A stretch of 64,000 nt of DNA from contig NZ_JAQQTD010000006.1 of assembly GCF_028561755.1 (NCBI RefSeq), forward strand, positions 124,001-188,000, given 5' to 3'. A model generated the notes under the pieces. That model saw only the letters and a list, made by a program, of their open reading frames with translations. It was not told the origin of the DNA and made no database searches. The position numbers and the translations under genes are program-made. Source of the DNA: Altibacter sp. HG106 (lineage in GTDB: Bacteria; Bacteroidota; Bacteroidia; Flavobacteriales; Flavobacteriaceae). Of the stretch, positions 1 to 9,384 are shown one piece after another; the first letter of the stretch is position 1; each line of letters begins with the position of its first letter.

Positions 1-274
1 AACTATGTACTACCACACCACGCACGTTAAAATCTTTAAACACTTCCCGAATCAGGCTGTCCTTCCCCGCGGTATCCATTCCCTGGAGACATACCAACAC
101 GGCGTATTTCCCATGGGCATACAGCGTATCTTGTAATTCTCCCAGTATTTCACGAGTGTTTTTAAGTGCTTTTTTAATTTCTTTTTCTGAACCCTCTAAA
201 TCGATCTCCGTCTCGCGGTCGTGGAGCTGAATGGGTTCGGTGACTTTAAAATCTGATATTTCAATAGCTTTCAT
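1..274 (-). CDS. PPK2-family polyphosphate kinase, N-terminal part (cut by window edge)
   Basis: Only the first 91 codons are present; the gene runs out of the window at base 1. The fragment reads MKAIEISDFK at its start and contains the P-loop-like motif GMDTAGKDS around residues 65-73, which is the Walker A signature of the PPK2 family (phosphate transfer between polyphosphate and nucleotides). It begins 2 bases after the stop of the NtrC-like regulator and is the last visible gene of a six-gene minus-strand run, so it is probably co-transcribed with it. The PPK2 subclass (AMP, ADP or both as acceptor) cannot be decided from this fragment. Confidence 0.85.
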   Translation of the reverse strand, partial: MKAIEISDFKVTEPIQLHDRETEIDLEGSEKEIKKALKNTREILGELQDTLYAHGKYAVLVCLQGMDTAGKDSLIREVFKDFNVRGVVVHS

Positions 275-276
275 AC

Positions 277-1440
277 TTATTTGCTTGCAAAAGATTGAAC
301 ATCTTTTTCACTAACTTCACTTCCCCCTAAGATAATGAGGCGCTCAACGACATTACGCAGCTCGCGTACATTTCCGGTCCAATCGTATTCTTTCAATAGC
401 TGCAGGGCCTTTTCTGAAAAATTCTTTTGGGCGGTTCCATGCTCGTCGGCAATCTTTTCCGTAAAGTAATTAACCAATAGCGGAATGTCATCTCGCCGCT
501 CATTAAGGGGTGGCACTTTTATCAAAATAACCGCCAAACGGTGATAGAGGTCTTCCCGAAAGTTCCCTTCCTCAATTTCCTTCTTGAGGTCCTTGTTGGT
601 GGCCGCGATAATACGAACATCTACTTTAATGTCTTTATCGCTACCCACGCGTTGTACCTTATTTTCTTGTAAGGCACGCAGTACTTTCGCCTGAGCAGAC
701 AGACTCATATCGCCTACCTCATCCAAGAAAATGGTTCCTTTGTTGGCGGCTTCAAACTTTCCGGCCCGGTCTTTATTGGCGGAGGTAAACGCCCCTTTTA
801 CATGTCCAAACAGTTCGCTTTCAATAAGTTCACTTGGAATAGCGGCACAATTTACTTCGATCATCGGACCTTTGGAGCGATCGCTTTTTTGATGCAACCA
901 ATGGGCTACCAGTTCTTTTCCTGTCCCATTAGGCCCTGTAATCAACACCCGCGCTTCGGTAGGAGCTACCTTTTCGATCATGTCTTTGATCTGTTCGATC
1001 TCTTTTGAATCTCCGATCATCTGGTAGTTTTTACTCACCTTTTTCTTCAGGCGTGTATTTTCTTTGACCAGTTCTTTTCGATCCAGCGCATTCCGTACGG
1101 TATTTAGAAGTCGGTTGAGGTCTGGCGGTTTCGAAATATAATCAAACGCCCCCAGGCGCATAGTATTCACAGCTGTATCCAGATCGCCATGTCCGGAAAT
1201 CATTACAATCGGAATTTCAGGTTTTATTTTTTTAACGGCTTCCAGAACTTCGACACCATCCATTTTGGGCATTTTGATATCACAAAGTACTAAGTCAAAG
1301 TCTTCTTTCTTAATCAGTTCAACTCCCGCCAATCCGTCTTCCGCCTCCTGCACTTCATATGAGTCGCTTTCTTCCGTTAAGATTTTTACCAATACGCGAC
1401 GAATGGCCGCTTCGTCCTCAATTATTAAGATTTTGGGCAT
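277..1440 (-). CDS. Sigma-54 activator-type response regulator lacking a C-terminal DNA-binding domain
   Basis: 387 residues. Residues 1-120 form a receiver domain with the acidic pocket E8/D9 and phospho-acceptor D54 (in [11 protein letters not shown]). Residues ~140-370 form an AAA+ sigma-54 interaction domain: Walker A GPNGTGKE, Walker B FLDEVGD, and the sigma-54 contact loop written GAFTSA instead of the usual GAFTGA. NtrC-class proteins normally end in a Fis-type helix-turn-helix (450+ residues in total); this one stops about 25 residues after the conserved GNVREL motif, so no DNA-binding domain is present. No histidine kinase is adjacent. It lies 2 bp upstream of the start of the PPK2 gene and 2 bp downstream of the barrel gene, in one run. 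It may act from solution without a fixed enhancer. Confidence 0.9.
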   Translation of the reverse strand: MPKILIIEDEAAIRRVLVKILTEESDSYEVQEAEDGLAGVELIKKEDFDLVLCDIKMPKMDGVEVLEAVKKIKPEIPIVMISGHGDLDTAVNTMRLGAFDYISKPPDLNRLLNTVRNALDRKELVKENTRLKKKVSKNYQMIGDSKEIEQIKDMIEKVAPTEARVLITGPNGTGKELVAHWLHQKSDRSKGPMIEVNCAAIPSELIESELFGHVKGAFTSANKDRAGKFEAANKGTIFLDEVGDMSLSAQAKVLRALQENKVQRVGSDKDIKVDVRIIAATNKDLKKEIEEGNFREDLYHRLAVILIKVPPLNERRDDIPLLVNYFTEKIADEHGTAQKNFSEKALQLLKEYDWTGNVRELRNVVERLIILGGSEVSEKDVQSFASK

Positions 1441-1442
1441 GT

Positions 1443-2360
1443 TTAAAATTTAAATTTAATTCCGGTTCTAAAATAAAAGGAATTTCCATTATCGATCACA
1501 TACGCCGTTTCTCGTGTGTCATCGCGCAATCGAAATTCATTGTGCAAGGTATGTGCCAGATAGCCGTAATATAATAAATGATCGGTAAAGTAATGTTCGT
1601 ATCCCAATCCGGCCAGTACGTTTGTCATCGAAATGTTTTGTGCCGGAGTGTTGGGATTTCCGTTTACGAAAAAGTTATTCTGAATGTTCGCAAAGAAATT
1701 ATCAAGGGTCACAAAAGCCTGTAAAGCATCCTTATGAGAGGTATTGAGATACCGTCGTAAGTTCATTTTTGGCACCCCGACAGTGTAGGTCCAATCGGGA
1801 TGAAACTCCCGATAATAGTTGATCAACGGCAGTGGAAAATTTCGTCCCGGGGTTGAGGTATAATTAAGTCCCATGATCAAACGCCACGGTTTGGAAACGC
1901 TCTCGTCTTTTTTGTGATCGATAATAACGTAGGCGGCGGCGGTGTAAATAATGTCATCGGAAATAACACTGCTTTCCAAATTCGAATTGATTCGTGCTCC
2001 GGCGCGAACGCCCATGATCCAGTGTTCTTTCAACCGAAAGGTATAGCCGAGATATCCCTCAATTCGATGCAGAGTGTTTACCTGATCTATTTGTTGTTGT
2101 GTCAACACCAGATTATTTTCAATGTCGATATCGATAAACCGATATTCGAGTCCGACAACAAAGTATTGATCGGTATCCCGATCTATCGGTATCGGCGCCT
2201 GCACCAAGGCTCGATAGCGTTGTAGGGAGTTATCGGAGCCCGAAAATGGAATGTACAAGTATTCTACCCTCGCTATGTCGGTAGTTTGTGCATTGGCTAT
2301 TGAAAATACAGAGCAACATACGAGGCTCATTAAAAGATGTTTGAAAGATATCTTATGCAT
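1443..2360 (-). CDS. Outer-membrane beta-barrel protein (DUF6268-like)
   Basis: 305 residues with a Sec signal peptide ending in NAQ at residues 23-25. The rest has alternating hydrophobic/polar strands with frequent aromatic residues (QYFVVGLEYRF, YLGYTFRLKEHW) and ends in FYFRTGIKFKF, a typical C-terminal beta-strand with terminal phenylalanine recognised by the BAM machinery. This supports an outer-membrane barrel. The DUF6268 assignment is from memory of the family and is tentative; substrate is unknown. It lies between the MscS channel and the NtrC-like regulator with gaps of 14 and 2 bases, so it is very likely in the same transcript. Confidence 0.7.
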   Translation of the reverse strand: MHKISFKHLLMSLVCCSVFSIANAQTTDIARVEYLYIPFSGSDNSLQRYRALVQAPIPIDRDTDQYFVVGLEYRFIDIDIENNLVLTQQQIDQVNTLHRIEGYLGYTFRLKEHWIMGVRAGARINSNLESSVISDDIIYTAAAYVIIDHKKDESVSKPWRLIMGLNYTSTPGRNFPLPLINYYREFHPDWTYTVGVPKMNLRRYLNTSHKDALQAFVTLDNFFANIQNNFFVNGNPNTPAQNISMTNVLAGLGYEHYFTDHLLYYGYLAHTLHNEFRLRDDTRETAYVIDNGNSFYFRTGIKFKF

Positions 2361-2374
2361 AAAGTTTTTATTAA

Positions 2375-3283
2375 TTAAAGGTTCTTGGTTGAAGGGGTTT
2401 CAAAAATGTGAACATCGCGTTGTGGGAATGGGATTGTGATCTTATTATCTCGGAAGAGCGAATCGATGCGAAAACGAATTTCACTTTTAATCCGTGGATC
2501 GACAAAGCTATCGTTGATAAAAAAGAGAACACTGAAAATCAAGGCGGAATCTCCAAAGTCTTCAAAAAGCACAAAGGGCTGCGGCTTTTTGAGCACACCC
2601 GGTTGTTTATCGACAGCCTGCAGCAACAACTTTTTAACGAGTTGCGTATCACTTCCGTAGGCAACGCCAACTTGTACAGATTCGCGAGTGGTGCGATGGT
2701 TTTGCGTGTAGTTATAGATGATATCTTCTATGAACATGTGGTTGGGAATGATAATGATCTTATCATCCCTGGTTATGGCTCTACTGGTACGTAATTTAAT
2801 ATCGATTACACGCCCCACCTTACTATCTACCTCAATAATATCTCCTACCATGAGCGATTTATCAACCATGATAAAAATACCTCCCATCACATCTTTAAAA
2901 AATTCCTGTAGCGCTAAGCCTAGTCCCACCAGTAAGGCAGCAGAGGCTGCCAGGAAAGGAGTGATGTTAATTCCCGCAAAGCTCAGTGTTGCAAATACAA
3001 CGATGATATAGGTTACGTATTTGATGAACTTGAAGACACTGATAAATTTCAGCTTATCGGTCTCTTCCATTTTACGTGTGAAGAACATCCGGATCCACCG
3101 TAATATGAAACTGGCAGATAAGAACGAAAGAATCACCAAGAGCAGGAGACCAATGGTTATATGGATCTGGTTTTGCTCCTCCCCGAAGTGAAATCCTAAG
3201 TCTAAAAATTGCTTGATGCTGCCCCAAATATCTTCGGTGACAACCTCCTCAATTTTATCTTTAACTTTTTCTTCCTGTATCAC
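2375..3283 (-). CDS. MscS-family small-conductance mechanosensitive channel
   Basis: 302 residues. Three predicted membrane segments lie between residues ~38 and ~140, the last being the glycine/alanine-rich pore helix (FLAASAALLVGLGLALQEF) characteristic of MscS. After it comes the beta domain (VGDIIEVDSKVGRVIDIKLRTSRAITRDDKIIIIPN), whose closing PN motif is a family hallmark, then the alpha/beta C-terminal domain. The role is release of osmolytes on hypo-osmotic shock from the inner membrane. It sits 12 bases downstream of the ABC permease and 14 upstream of the barrel gene, in the six-gene minus-strand run. Confidence 0.9.
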   Translation of the reverse strand: MIQEEKVKDKIEEVVTEDIWGSIKQFLDLGFHFGEEQNQIHITIGLLLLVILSFLSASFILRWIRMFFTRKMEETDKLKFISVFKFIKYVTYIIVVFATLSFAGINITPFLAASAALLVGLGLALQEFFKDVMGGIFIMVDKSLMVGDIIEVDSKVGRVIDIKLRTSRAITRDDKIIIIPNHMFIEDIIYNYTQNHRTTRESVQVGVAYGSDTQLVKKLLLQAVDKQPGVLKKPQPFVLFEDFGDSALIFSVLFFINDSFVDPRIKSEIRFRIDSLFRDNKITIPFPQRDVHIFETPSTKNL

Positions 3284-3295
3284 GATGCTATCTGC

Positions 3296-4606
3296 TTAGT
3301 ACTTTAACCATTTTATCAATTCTTTGTAGCTCGCTTTCTTTCCATACATTAAAATTCCAACGCGATAGATCTTCGCTGCCAACCACACGGTTGCAAAGAA
3401 GGTAATAAAGAGAATGGCCACTGAAATAAGTTGCTGCCAAAGGGGAACTCCAAATGGAATACGCATAAGCATGACTACCGGCGAAGTAAACGGAATGTAT
3501 GAGAACACCTGCGACACCATGCCATGCGGATTATCGATCACGGTAAAAAATCCTACATAAACCGCCAGGATCAACGGCATCAAAATAGGAAATATGAATT
3601 GTTGCGTATCGGTTTCGCTATCTACGGCAGCCCCAACAGAGGCATAGAGCGAAGCGTACAGTAAATACCCGCCTACAAAAAACAACAAGAACATAACAAT
3701 TAGGTTTAGGATAGGCAGGTTACTAATCTCCATGAATACATCCTGCACCATTTTCTCCATACCGCCCATTGCGGCCGCTTGAGTCGCTGCTTGTTGTTGT
3801 TGCATGGCTGAAGGGTCGATTCCAAAGATCGCTGTAATTACCCAACCGAAGACACCAATTAAAACAACCCAAGCCGCAAACTGAGTCACCCCTGCCAGTG
3901 AGGTTCCAATGATCTTCCCTAATAATAACTTAGTAGGCTTAACCGAAGAAATAATGACCTCCACGATCCTACTGGTTTTTTCTTCGATCACACTTCGCAT
4001 GATCATGTTTCCGTAGATAATAATGAACATAAAGAGCAGGTACCCTGCGGCGCCTCCAAAGATGAGCTTTAATCCAGAGCCCATTTTAGAGGTTTCTTCC
4101 CCGGCGAAGGTTTCCAATTTCGGACGAATATTTAATCGGAGGTTTTTAATCGTAGTGGCATCGTACCCGGCTTCCTCGAGCTTTAGGGCATTGGCCCGCG
4201 ATTCCAACGCATTTTCCAGATCGTTCATCATCGTCAGTGCGGGCGAATCTTCCGAATAAAAAACAATACTCGATTCCAGTTCTGCGATCGTACTCGTTTT
4301 GGGGATGTATAGTAGTCCGTAGTCCTCCGATTCGGAACTATTTGTTTTGGCTTCTTCTAAAGAGGTTTCTTCGGAAAGCATTTCAAAGCTTATATTCTCA
4401 TTACCTTGTAAATAGCCTCGAAACATGCCGCTCTCATCTAGGACATCGATGACGCGTATTTTCTCATTATTGAGTTGTGATAAATAGGCGACCAAAGCAA
4501 AGATTCCCACCATGATCAACGGACTCATAAACGTCATGACGATGAAGCTCTTGTTTCTTATCTTGGTGAGGTACTCACGTTTTATCACTAATGATAAATG
4601 GTTCAT
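3296..4606 (-). CDS. ABC-2 type transporter permease (NatB-like)
   Basis: 436 residues. One N-terminal membrane segment (residues ~20-43) is followed by a ~150-residue extracytoplasmic domain and then five or six membrane segments from ~185 to ~425, the ABC-2 / NatB permease layout. The motif EEKTSRIVEVIISSVKP just after the second segment is typical of this family. The next upstream gene, one base away, encodes the matching ATPase, so together they form an exporter, often described for Na+ or small hydrophobic compounds. Substrate cannot be inferred from sequence. Confidence 0.88.
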   Translation of the reverse strand: MNHLSLVIKREYLTKIRNKSFIVMTFMSPLIMVGIFALVAYLSQLNNEKIRVIDVLDESGMFRGYLQGNENISFEMLSEETSLEEAKTNSSESEDYGLLYIPKTSTIAELESSIVFYSEDSPALTMMNDLENALESRANALKLEEAGYDATTIKNLRLNIRPKLETFAGEETSKMGSGLKLIFGGAAGYLLFMFIIIYGNMIMRSVIEEKTSRIVEVIISSVKPTKLLLGKIIGTSLAGVTQFAAWVVLIGVFGWVITAIFGIDPSAMQQQQAATQAAAMGGMEKMVQDVFMEISNLPILNLIVMFLLFFVGGYLLYASLYASVGAAVDSETDTQQFIFPILMPLILAVYVGFFTVIDNPHGMVSQVFSYIPFTSPVVMLMRIPFGVPLWQQLISVAILFITFFATVWLAAKIYRVGILMYGKKASYKELIKWLKY

Positions 4607-4607
4607 G

Positions 4608-5534
4608 CTAGTTATTTTTTACAGTTTCAATAAAGATATCGTTGGCTGAGGGCACTACTTCCACAAAATGTGTGATTTGTCCGCGTTGCGTCAAAAACTG
4701 AATCAGATCATTAGGGGAAGCCGTTTCCGGAATTTGAATTTTGTATTGCAGCTCGTCGTTAATGGTTTTAAAATGTGCCGGGTTTACTTCAAAACGCTCT
4801 TTTAGTTCAGCCACCACTTGCGATTCGTTTTCGGTTAGCAAGCCCACTTCATAGGTATTGTTCTTGTAGGCACGCTTGATATCCACCAACCGACCGTCTA
4901 GAATTTTATTCGACTTGTGAATGAGCGCAATATGATCGCACATTTCCTCCACGCTTTCCATACGGTGGGTCGAAAAAATAACGGTAGCTCCTTGTTCTCT
5001 TAGTTGAAGAATTTCGTCTTTTATTAGATTCGCATTGATGGGATCGAAGCCGCTGAAAGGCTCATCAAAAATGAGTAATTTGGGTTGGTGCAATACAGTG
5101 ACCACAAACTGAATCTTCTGTGCCATTCCTTTGGAGAGTTCCTGAATCTTTTTGTCCCACCAATCTCCAATTTCCAGACGTTCAAACCAATACCGAAGTC
5201 GTTTCTTAGCCTCCTGCTTGTCCAGTCCCTTTAACTGTGCCAAATACAGGGCCTGCTCCCCTACTTTCATCGATTTATAAAGTCCGCGTTCCTCCGGCAA
5301 GTACCCGATGTGTGCAATATGAGAAGGATGTAAGGGTTCACCGTCTAAGGTAACCGAACCCGTATCGGGCATGGTAATTTGATTGATAATTCTGATAAAC
5401 GTTGTCTTTCCCGCACCGTTAGGGCCTAACAGACCAAAAACACTGCCTTTGGGGACTTCAATAGAAACGTCATTCAATGCGGTAAAGCTGCCAAAAGATT
5501 TTGAAACGTTCTTCGCTACTAGTAGTTTTTCCAT
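4608..5534 (-). CDS. ABC transporter ATP-binding protein
   Basis: 308 residues. Walker A GPNGAGKTT (~36-44), a signature motif written ELSKGMAQK, Walker B LLIFDEPFSGFDP and the switch histidine in FSTHRM are all visible in order. After the nucleotide-binding domain (~220 residues) there is an ~85-residue C-terminal extension, as in NatA/CcmA-type ATPases. It is the first gene of the minus-strand run that continues with its permease, MscS, the barrel protein, the NtrC-like regulator and PPK2. The upstream 250 bases hold the two terminators of dnaJ; its own promoter was not identified. Confidence 0.9.
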   Translation of the reverse strand: MEKLLVAKNVSKSFGSFTALNDVSIEVPKGSVFGLLGPNGAGKTTFIRIINQITMPDTGSVTLDGEPLHPSHIAHIGYLPEERGLYKSMKVGEQALYLAQLKGLDKQEAKKRLRYWFERLEIGDWWDKKIQELSKGMAQKIQFVVTVLHQPKLLIFDEPFSGFDPINANLIKDEILQLREQGATVIFSTHRMESVEEMCDHIALIHKSNKILDGRLVDIKRAYKNNTYEVGLLTENESQVVAELKERFEVNPAHFKTINDELQYKIQIPETASPNDLIQFLTQRGQITHFVEVVPSANDIFIETVKNN

Positions 5535-5671
5535 AGATATAATGCGTAATCGTAAAGATAGCTATTTGCCTGCGAAGCCAGAGAAACATTAAGATTATTT
5601 TAGGGGCTTTGCGCGTATCATCCCTTTGAAAGACATAAGTGGAAGAAATAAAACTGAAGTAAAAAACAAAA

Positions 5672-5698
5672 CCCACCCTAGACAATGCCTAGGGTGGG
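5672..5698 (-). terminator. Intrinsic terminator 2 of the grpE-dnaJ unit
   Basis: A perfect 10-bp stem (CCCACCCTAG / CTAGGGTGGG) with a 7-base loop. On the minus strand it is followed by a T-rich tract (complement of bases 5661-5671). It is the second of two hairpins downstream of dnaJ. Confidence 0.8.
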
Positions 5699-5725
5699 AA
5701 AAAAATTGCTATGAAAAAGAAAAAT

Positions 5726-5750
5726 TATCGCTTATCAAGACTAAGCGATA
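5726..5750 (-). terminator. Intrinsic terminator 1 of the grpE-dnaJ unit
   Basis: A perfect 9-bp stem (TATCGCTTA / TAAGCGATA) with a 7-base loop, 37 bases after the dnaJ stop, followed on the minus strand by ATTTTTCTTTTTC. Together with the hairpin at 5672-5698 it gives dnaJ a tandem terminator. Confidence 0.75.
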
Positions 5751-5786
5751 TTCAAATATAGATAAATAATTTGAATTAACGTTCTC

Positions 5787-6911
5787 TTAAGAAAACATAT
5801 CTTTTACTTTTTCAAAAAAGGATTTATCTTGCTTCTCAGGTTTCGGCTGAAAATGCTCGTCATCACTCATCTTATCAAAGAATTCGCGCTGTTCTGACGT
5901 AAGGGTTTTGGGTGTCCAGACATTTACATGAACCAGCAAATCTCCCGAACCGTATCCATTAATACTCGGAATTCCTTTATTGCGTAGTCGGAGTATTTTT
6001 CCGCTCTGCGTACCATTCTCAATCTTGATGCGCACTTTCCCGGTTACCGTATCAATTTCTTTGGAGGTTCCCAGCGCTGCTTCGGAAAAACTAATGTATA
6101 AATCGTAATGAAGATTATCCCCGTCGCGTTGCAAGGTTGGGTGTTGCTTTTCCTCAATAGCTACCAAAAGATCTCCCGGAATTCCATCGCCCGGCGCGTC
6201 ATTCCCCTTTCCGGAAACTTTAAGTTGCATACCATCTACAACACCGGCCGGGATCTTAATAGAAACCGTTTCCTCTACGGTGGCCAATCCATTCGAATCG
6301 GCTCCATCCCCTTTGCGGTCCATCACTTGTCCGGCGCCTCCACAGGAAGAACAGGTGGTTGCCGTCTGCATACGCCCGAGTATGGTGTTCTGAATACGTG
6401 TCATTTGCCCGGTACCGTTACAAGTGCCGCAGGTCTTGAACGTAGTCCCTTTCGCGACTTTCTTTCGCTTCACCTTAATTTTCTTTTCAACACCGTTAGC
6501 GATTTCTTCCAAGGTTAATTTCACGCGAATGCGCAAATTACTTCCTTTAACGCGACGCTGACCTCCGCCACCAAAACCGCCAAAGCCACTGAAGCCGCCA
6601 CCGCCTCCAAAAGCACTTCCGAAGATATCACCAAACTGACTAAAGATATCGTCCATGTTCATGCCACCACCGGCACCGCCAAAACCACCTTCAAAGGCCT
6701 GATGACCAAACTGATCGTATTTAGCCTTCTTATCGGGATTGCTCAGCACTTCATAGGCTTCTGCCGATTTTTTAAACATCTCCTCGGCCTTCTCGTCCCC
6801 CGGGTTCTTATCGGGGTGATACTTAATGGCCATTTTTCGGTATGCCTTTTTTATCTCAGCAGCCGTTGCATTTTTTGAAATTCCTAGTATGTCGTAATAA
6901 TCTTCCTTCAT
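5787..6911 (-). CDS. dnaJ: Molecular chaperone DnaJ (Hsp40) with half of the zinc-binding motifs
   Basis: 374 residues. J domain at 1-70 with HPD at 32-34; Gly/Phe-rich linker ~74-118; then the zinc-finger and C-terminal substrate-binding domains. Canonical DnaJ has four CxxCxGxG motifs; here only two are visible, CGTCNGTG (C161, C164) and CSSCGGAG (C187, C190). These correspond by position to motifs 2 and 3, i.e. zinc centre II; the places of motifs 1 and 4 hold sequence without cysteine. It stimulates DnaK and delivers clients. It lies one base downstream of grpE, so both are one transcript ending at the tandem terminator. Confidence 0.96.
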   Translation of the reverse strand: MKEDYYDILGISKNATAAEIKKAYRKMAIKYHPDKNPGDEKAEEMFKKSAEAYEVLSNPDKKAKYDQFGHQAFEGGFGGAGGGMNMDDIFSQFGDIFGSAFGGGGGFSGFGGFGGGGQRRVKGSNLRIRVKLTLEEIANGVEKKIKVKRKKVAKGTTFKTCGTCNGTGQMTRIQNTILGRMQTATTCSSCGGAGQVMDRKGDGADSNGLATVEETVSIKIPAGVVDGMQLKVSGKGNDAPGDGIPGDLLVAIEEKQHPTLQRDGDNLHYDLYISFSEAALGTSKEIDTVTGKVRIKIENGTQSGKILRLRNKGIPSINGYGSGDLLVHVNVWTPKTLTSEQREFFDKMSDDEHFQPKPEKQDKSFFEKVKDMFS

Positions 6912-6912
6912 A

Positions 6913-7470
6913 TTATTGTCCTATAACCACTTTTGGATAGCGGATGATTTTTTCTCCCAGCGTGTATCCTTTTTCGATCACATCAATGATTTTTCCTTTC
7001 ATATCCTCACTGGGTGCAGGAATCTGCGTTACCGCCTCGTGTATTTCAGAATCAAAAACATCTCCCGCTTTTGTTCCAACAGGCTCCAATCCTTTCGCCC
7101 GTAACGTTTCACGCAACTTATTGCTGATCAGTGTTACGCCTTGAAATAGCACATCGTCATCACTTTTTTCAATCTCCTTCAAAGCACGATCAAAGTCGTC
7201 TAACACGGGTAATAACGACACCATTACGTCCTGGCCCGCCGTTTTAAAAAGTTCGATGCGTTCCTTTCCGGTTCGCTTCTTATAATTTTCAAAATCAGCA
7301 AACAATCGGAGGTACCGTTCTTTCTCCTGGCTCACCTCATTTCGCAACTGATCTACTTCATTATCACTGCCTTCAGAAGTTTCTGAAGCCATTTCAGTAG
7401 TGGCTTCTTTTTCTTGAACTGCAACGTCTTCCGCAGACGTTTTGCCTTTCTTTTTATCTTTTTTGCTCAT
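6913..7470 (-). CDS. grpE: Nucleotide exchange factor GrpE
   Basis: 185 residues with the start at 7470 ([10 protein letters not shown]). An upstream in-frame ATG at 7515 would add 15 residues without family support, so I prefer the inner one. An acidic, lysine-rich disordered N-terminus is followed by a long coiled coil (~40-95) with [14 protein letters not shown], then the conserved four-helix part and beta domain with [13 protein letters not shown] and [18 protein letters not shown], the standard GrpE ending. It drives ADP release from DnaK. dnaJ follows after one base. Confidence 0.95.
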   Translation of the reverse strand: MSKKDKKKGKTSAEDVAVQEKEATTEMASETSEGSDNEVDQLRNEVSQEKERYLRLFADFENYKKRTGKERIELFKTAGQDVMVSLLPVLDDFDRALKEIEKSDDDVLFQGVTLISNKLRETLRAKGLEPVGTKAGDVFDSEIHEAVTQIPAPSEDMKGKIIDVIEKGYTLGEKIIRYPKVVIGQ

Positions 7471-7586
7471 ACAGCTTTGTCTAATTTTTTCAGAAGGGAA
7501 CAAAAGTACTGCCATTCCTATTAAAATGTCAAAATGTCATTGAATTATTTAATAGACTTTTAAGAACATCAAACGGCCCTCTTAAA

Positions 7587-7594
7587 TATCTTTG
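7587..7594 (+). promoter_or_regulatory. Probable -7 box of the yceI-like gene
   Basis: TATCTTTG matches the Bacteroidetes -7 consensus TAnnTTTG, 27 bases upstream of the ATG at 7621. No clear TTG -33 element was found at the expected distance. Confidence 0.55.
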
Positions 7595-7620
7595 TAGTCT
7601 AACCTTAAAAAACCAACTAA

Positions 7621-8289
7621 ATGATGAAGCAATTCACTTTGAAAGCCTTACTCGGACTCGCGCTTCTTGCGAGTGTTGCTTGTAATGATAATGCCAAAAA
7701 AGACGCGGAAGTTTCTGAAGAAAAGGAAGTAGCCGAACGTTCTGACGCATCTACCGTGTATTCGGTAGATACCCAAAAATCGGTCATTAATTGGAAAGGG
7801 CAAAAGCCTACCGGAACCCATACAGGAACTGTGCAATTGAAATCTGGAGAATTGACGGCTGTAGACCGCAATATCGAGTCGGGTAGTTTTGTTATGGATA
7901 TGAACACCATTACCGTAACCGACCTGGACGGAGATATGAAAGCGAATCTGGAGGCGCACCTAAAGGGAACCGACGAAGATAAAAAGGAAGATTTCTTTGA
8001 TGTGGGACAGTACCCAACCGCGACGTTTGAACTTACGGGGGTTTCTGGCGAAAACGGCAATCTCACCGTTAGCGGAAATTTGACGATTAAGGATGTAACT
8101 CAAAACATCGAATTCCCGGCTACGGTTTCTTTTCCGGGAGATGAAATATTCCTGAAGAGCGAAACGTTCACCATCGATCGCACCAATTGGAATATTAATT
8201 TTAAGTCGAAGAGCGCATTCGACAACCTTCAAGATAATTTTATCAACGACGATATTGAGTTAGTGATCGAATTGCACGGAAGCAAATAA
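7621..8289 (+). CDS. YceI-family lipoprotein
   Basis: 222 residues with a lipoprotein signal (LLASVAC, acylated Cys21). The body is a YceI lipocalin-like barrel: YSVDTQKSVINWKG near the start, GSFVMDMNTITVTDL, a block with F(F/D)V..YPTATFE, then LTIKDVTQNIEFPA and a closing TIDRTNWNI. YceI proteins bind polyisoprenoid-type lipids in the periplasm; the physiological role in Bacteroidetes is not settled. Transcribed alone; a terminator shared with the convergent gene follows after 26 bases. Confidence 0.92.
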   Translation: MMKQFTLKALLGLALLASVACNDNAKKDAEVSEEKEVAERSDASTVYSVDTQKSVINWKGQKPTGTHTGTVQLKSGELTAVDRNIESGSFVMDMNTITVTDLDGDMKANLEAHLKGTDEDKKEDFFDVGQYPTATFELTGVSGENGNLTVSGNLTIKDVTQNIEFPATVSFPGDEIFLKSETFTIDRTNWNINFKSKSAFDNLQDNFINDDIELVIELHGSK

Positions 8290-8315
8290 TGCAAGCAGTC
8301 AACACATTAAAAAAA

Positions 8316-8330
8316 CGCCCGAATCGGGCG
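8316..8330. terminator. Bidirectional terminator
   Basis: CGCCCG / CGGGCG stem with a 3-base loop, flanked by an A run on the left and TTTTTTTG on the right, so it can end transcription of both the YceI gene (+) and the epimerase gene (-). Confidence 0.85.
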
Positions 8331-8338
8331 TTTTTTTG

Positions 8339-9241
8339 TTATAAGAGGTCTTCTAAAGCGAGCTGAGGGTTCACAAAATGGAATTCGTACCCGGCCGCTT
8401 CAATTTTCTTGCTGCTTACCAATTGCCCTTCCACCACCAAGACGGCCATTTCACCTAAGACTAGCTTTAAGAAGAAGGAAGGTATATTCGGCAACCAAAT
8501 ATTCTTATCAATAATTTTAGCGATGCAGAACATAAGGCGTTTGTGCGTTAATGGGTTGGGAGATGCTACATTGTAAACCCCTTCTAGCCCGTGTTTAATA
8601 ATGTGTAAATAGATACCTGCAATATCTTCTATATGAATCCAGGATTGCCATTGTTTACCACTGCCGAGCAAGGCTCCAAAACCTAATTTTAGCGGTTTGA
8701 CCAATTGCGGTAAAGCGCCTTCTTCGGCGTCAAAAACAATTCCTGTACGCAATTTGGCAACTTTAAGGTCCAGTTCTTTGAATCGGTCGGCGGCAGCCTC
8801 CCAGGCCACTACGACCTTTGCCAGAAAACTATCATCCACGGCTGTTTCTTCTTCTGAATACAGGCGCGTTTTTGAGTTCGGATAAATGCTTATTCCGCTG
8901 GCCGAAATATAATGGGTCACCACATGATCTATCTCTTGAAGTGTGTTGTACAATAATTCAGCCGTTTGAATCCGACTGTTCATTATCTTTTTCTTGTTTT
9001 GGGAAGTCCAGCGTTTTGATACCGAAGTACCTGCCAGATTCACAATAGCAGTGACATCTTTAAATGCGGCCTTATCAATCGTTCCATTGCTGGGATCCCA
9101 TAAGAATCCCTTATAATGTTCCTCTTTTTTTATCGCTTCTTTCCGTGTTGTTAGGTAGTGAACCCCTATCCCCGCATCCAGTGCCTGCGTTACTAACTCC
9201 GTTCCAATAAGCCCTGTTGCTCCTGCAATCAATATCCTCAT
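8339..9241 (-). CDS. TIGR01777-family NAD(P)-dependent epimerase-like protein (YfcH/SDR39U1 type)
   Basis: 300 residues. The N-terminal Rossmann motif GATGLIG (residues 7-13) is followed by VNLAGTSVSKRWT, typical of this extended short-chain dehydrogenase subgroup, and SASGISIYP in place of the classical YxxxK region. The C-terminal ~50 residues match the DUF1731-type tail with LGEMAVLVVEGQLVSSKK(I)EAAGYEF. Cofactor binding is well supported; the substrate is not known for the family. It is transcribed alone. Confidence 0.9.
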   Translation of the reverse strand: MRILIAGATGLIGTELVTQALDAGIGVHYLTTRKEAIKKEEHYKGFLWDPSNGTIDKAAFKDVTAIVNLAGTSVSKRWTSQNKKKIMNSRIQTAELLYNTLQEIDHVVTHYISASGISIYPNSKTRLYSEEETAVDDSFLAKVVVAWEAAADRFKELDLKVAKLRTGIVFDAEEGALPQLVKPLKLGFGALLGSGKQWQSWIHIEDIAGIYLHIIKHGLEGVYNVASPNPLTHKRLMFCIAKIIDKNIWLPNIPSFFLKLVLGEMAVLVVEGQLVSSKKIEAAGYEFHFVNPQLALEDLL

Positions 9242-9384
9242 AGCCTCGCTTCATTTTTGTAAAAAGATACTATTTTTATAGCCAATATTGCTGCGGATTA
9301 ACGCGCTATTAACCAAGTTTAACGATTATAGGGAATATCATCACTTCTCTCGCTCGCAACCCTTGCAATCACCCACATGCTGCC

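Noticed and set aside
6108-6518. Plus-strand open frame opposite dnaJ
   Set aside because: Shadow frame; composition follows the codons of dnaJ in reverse.
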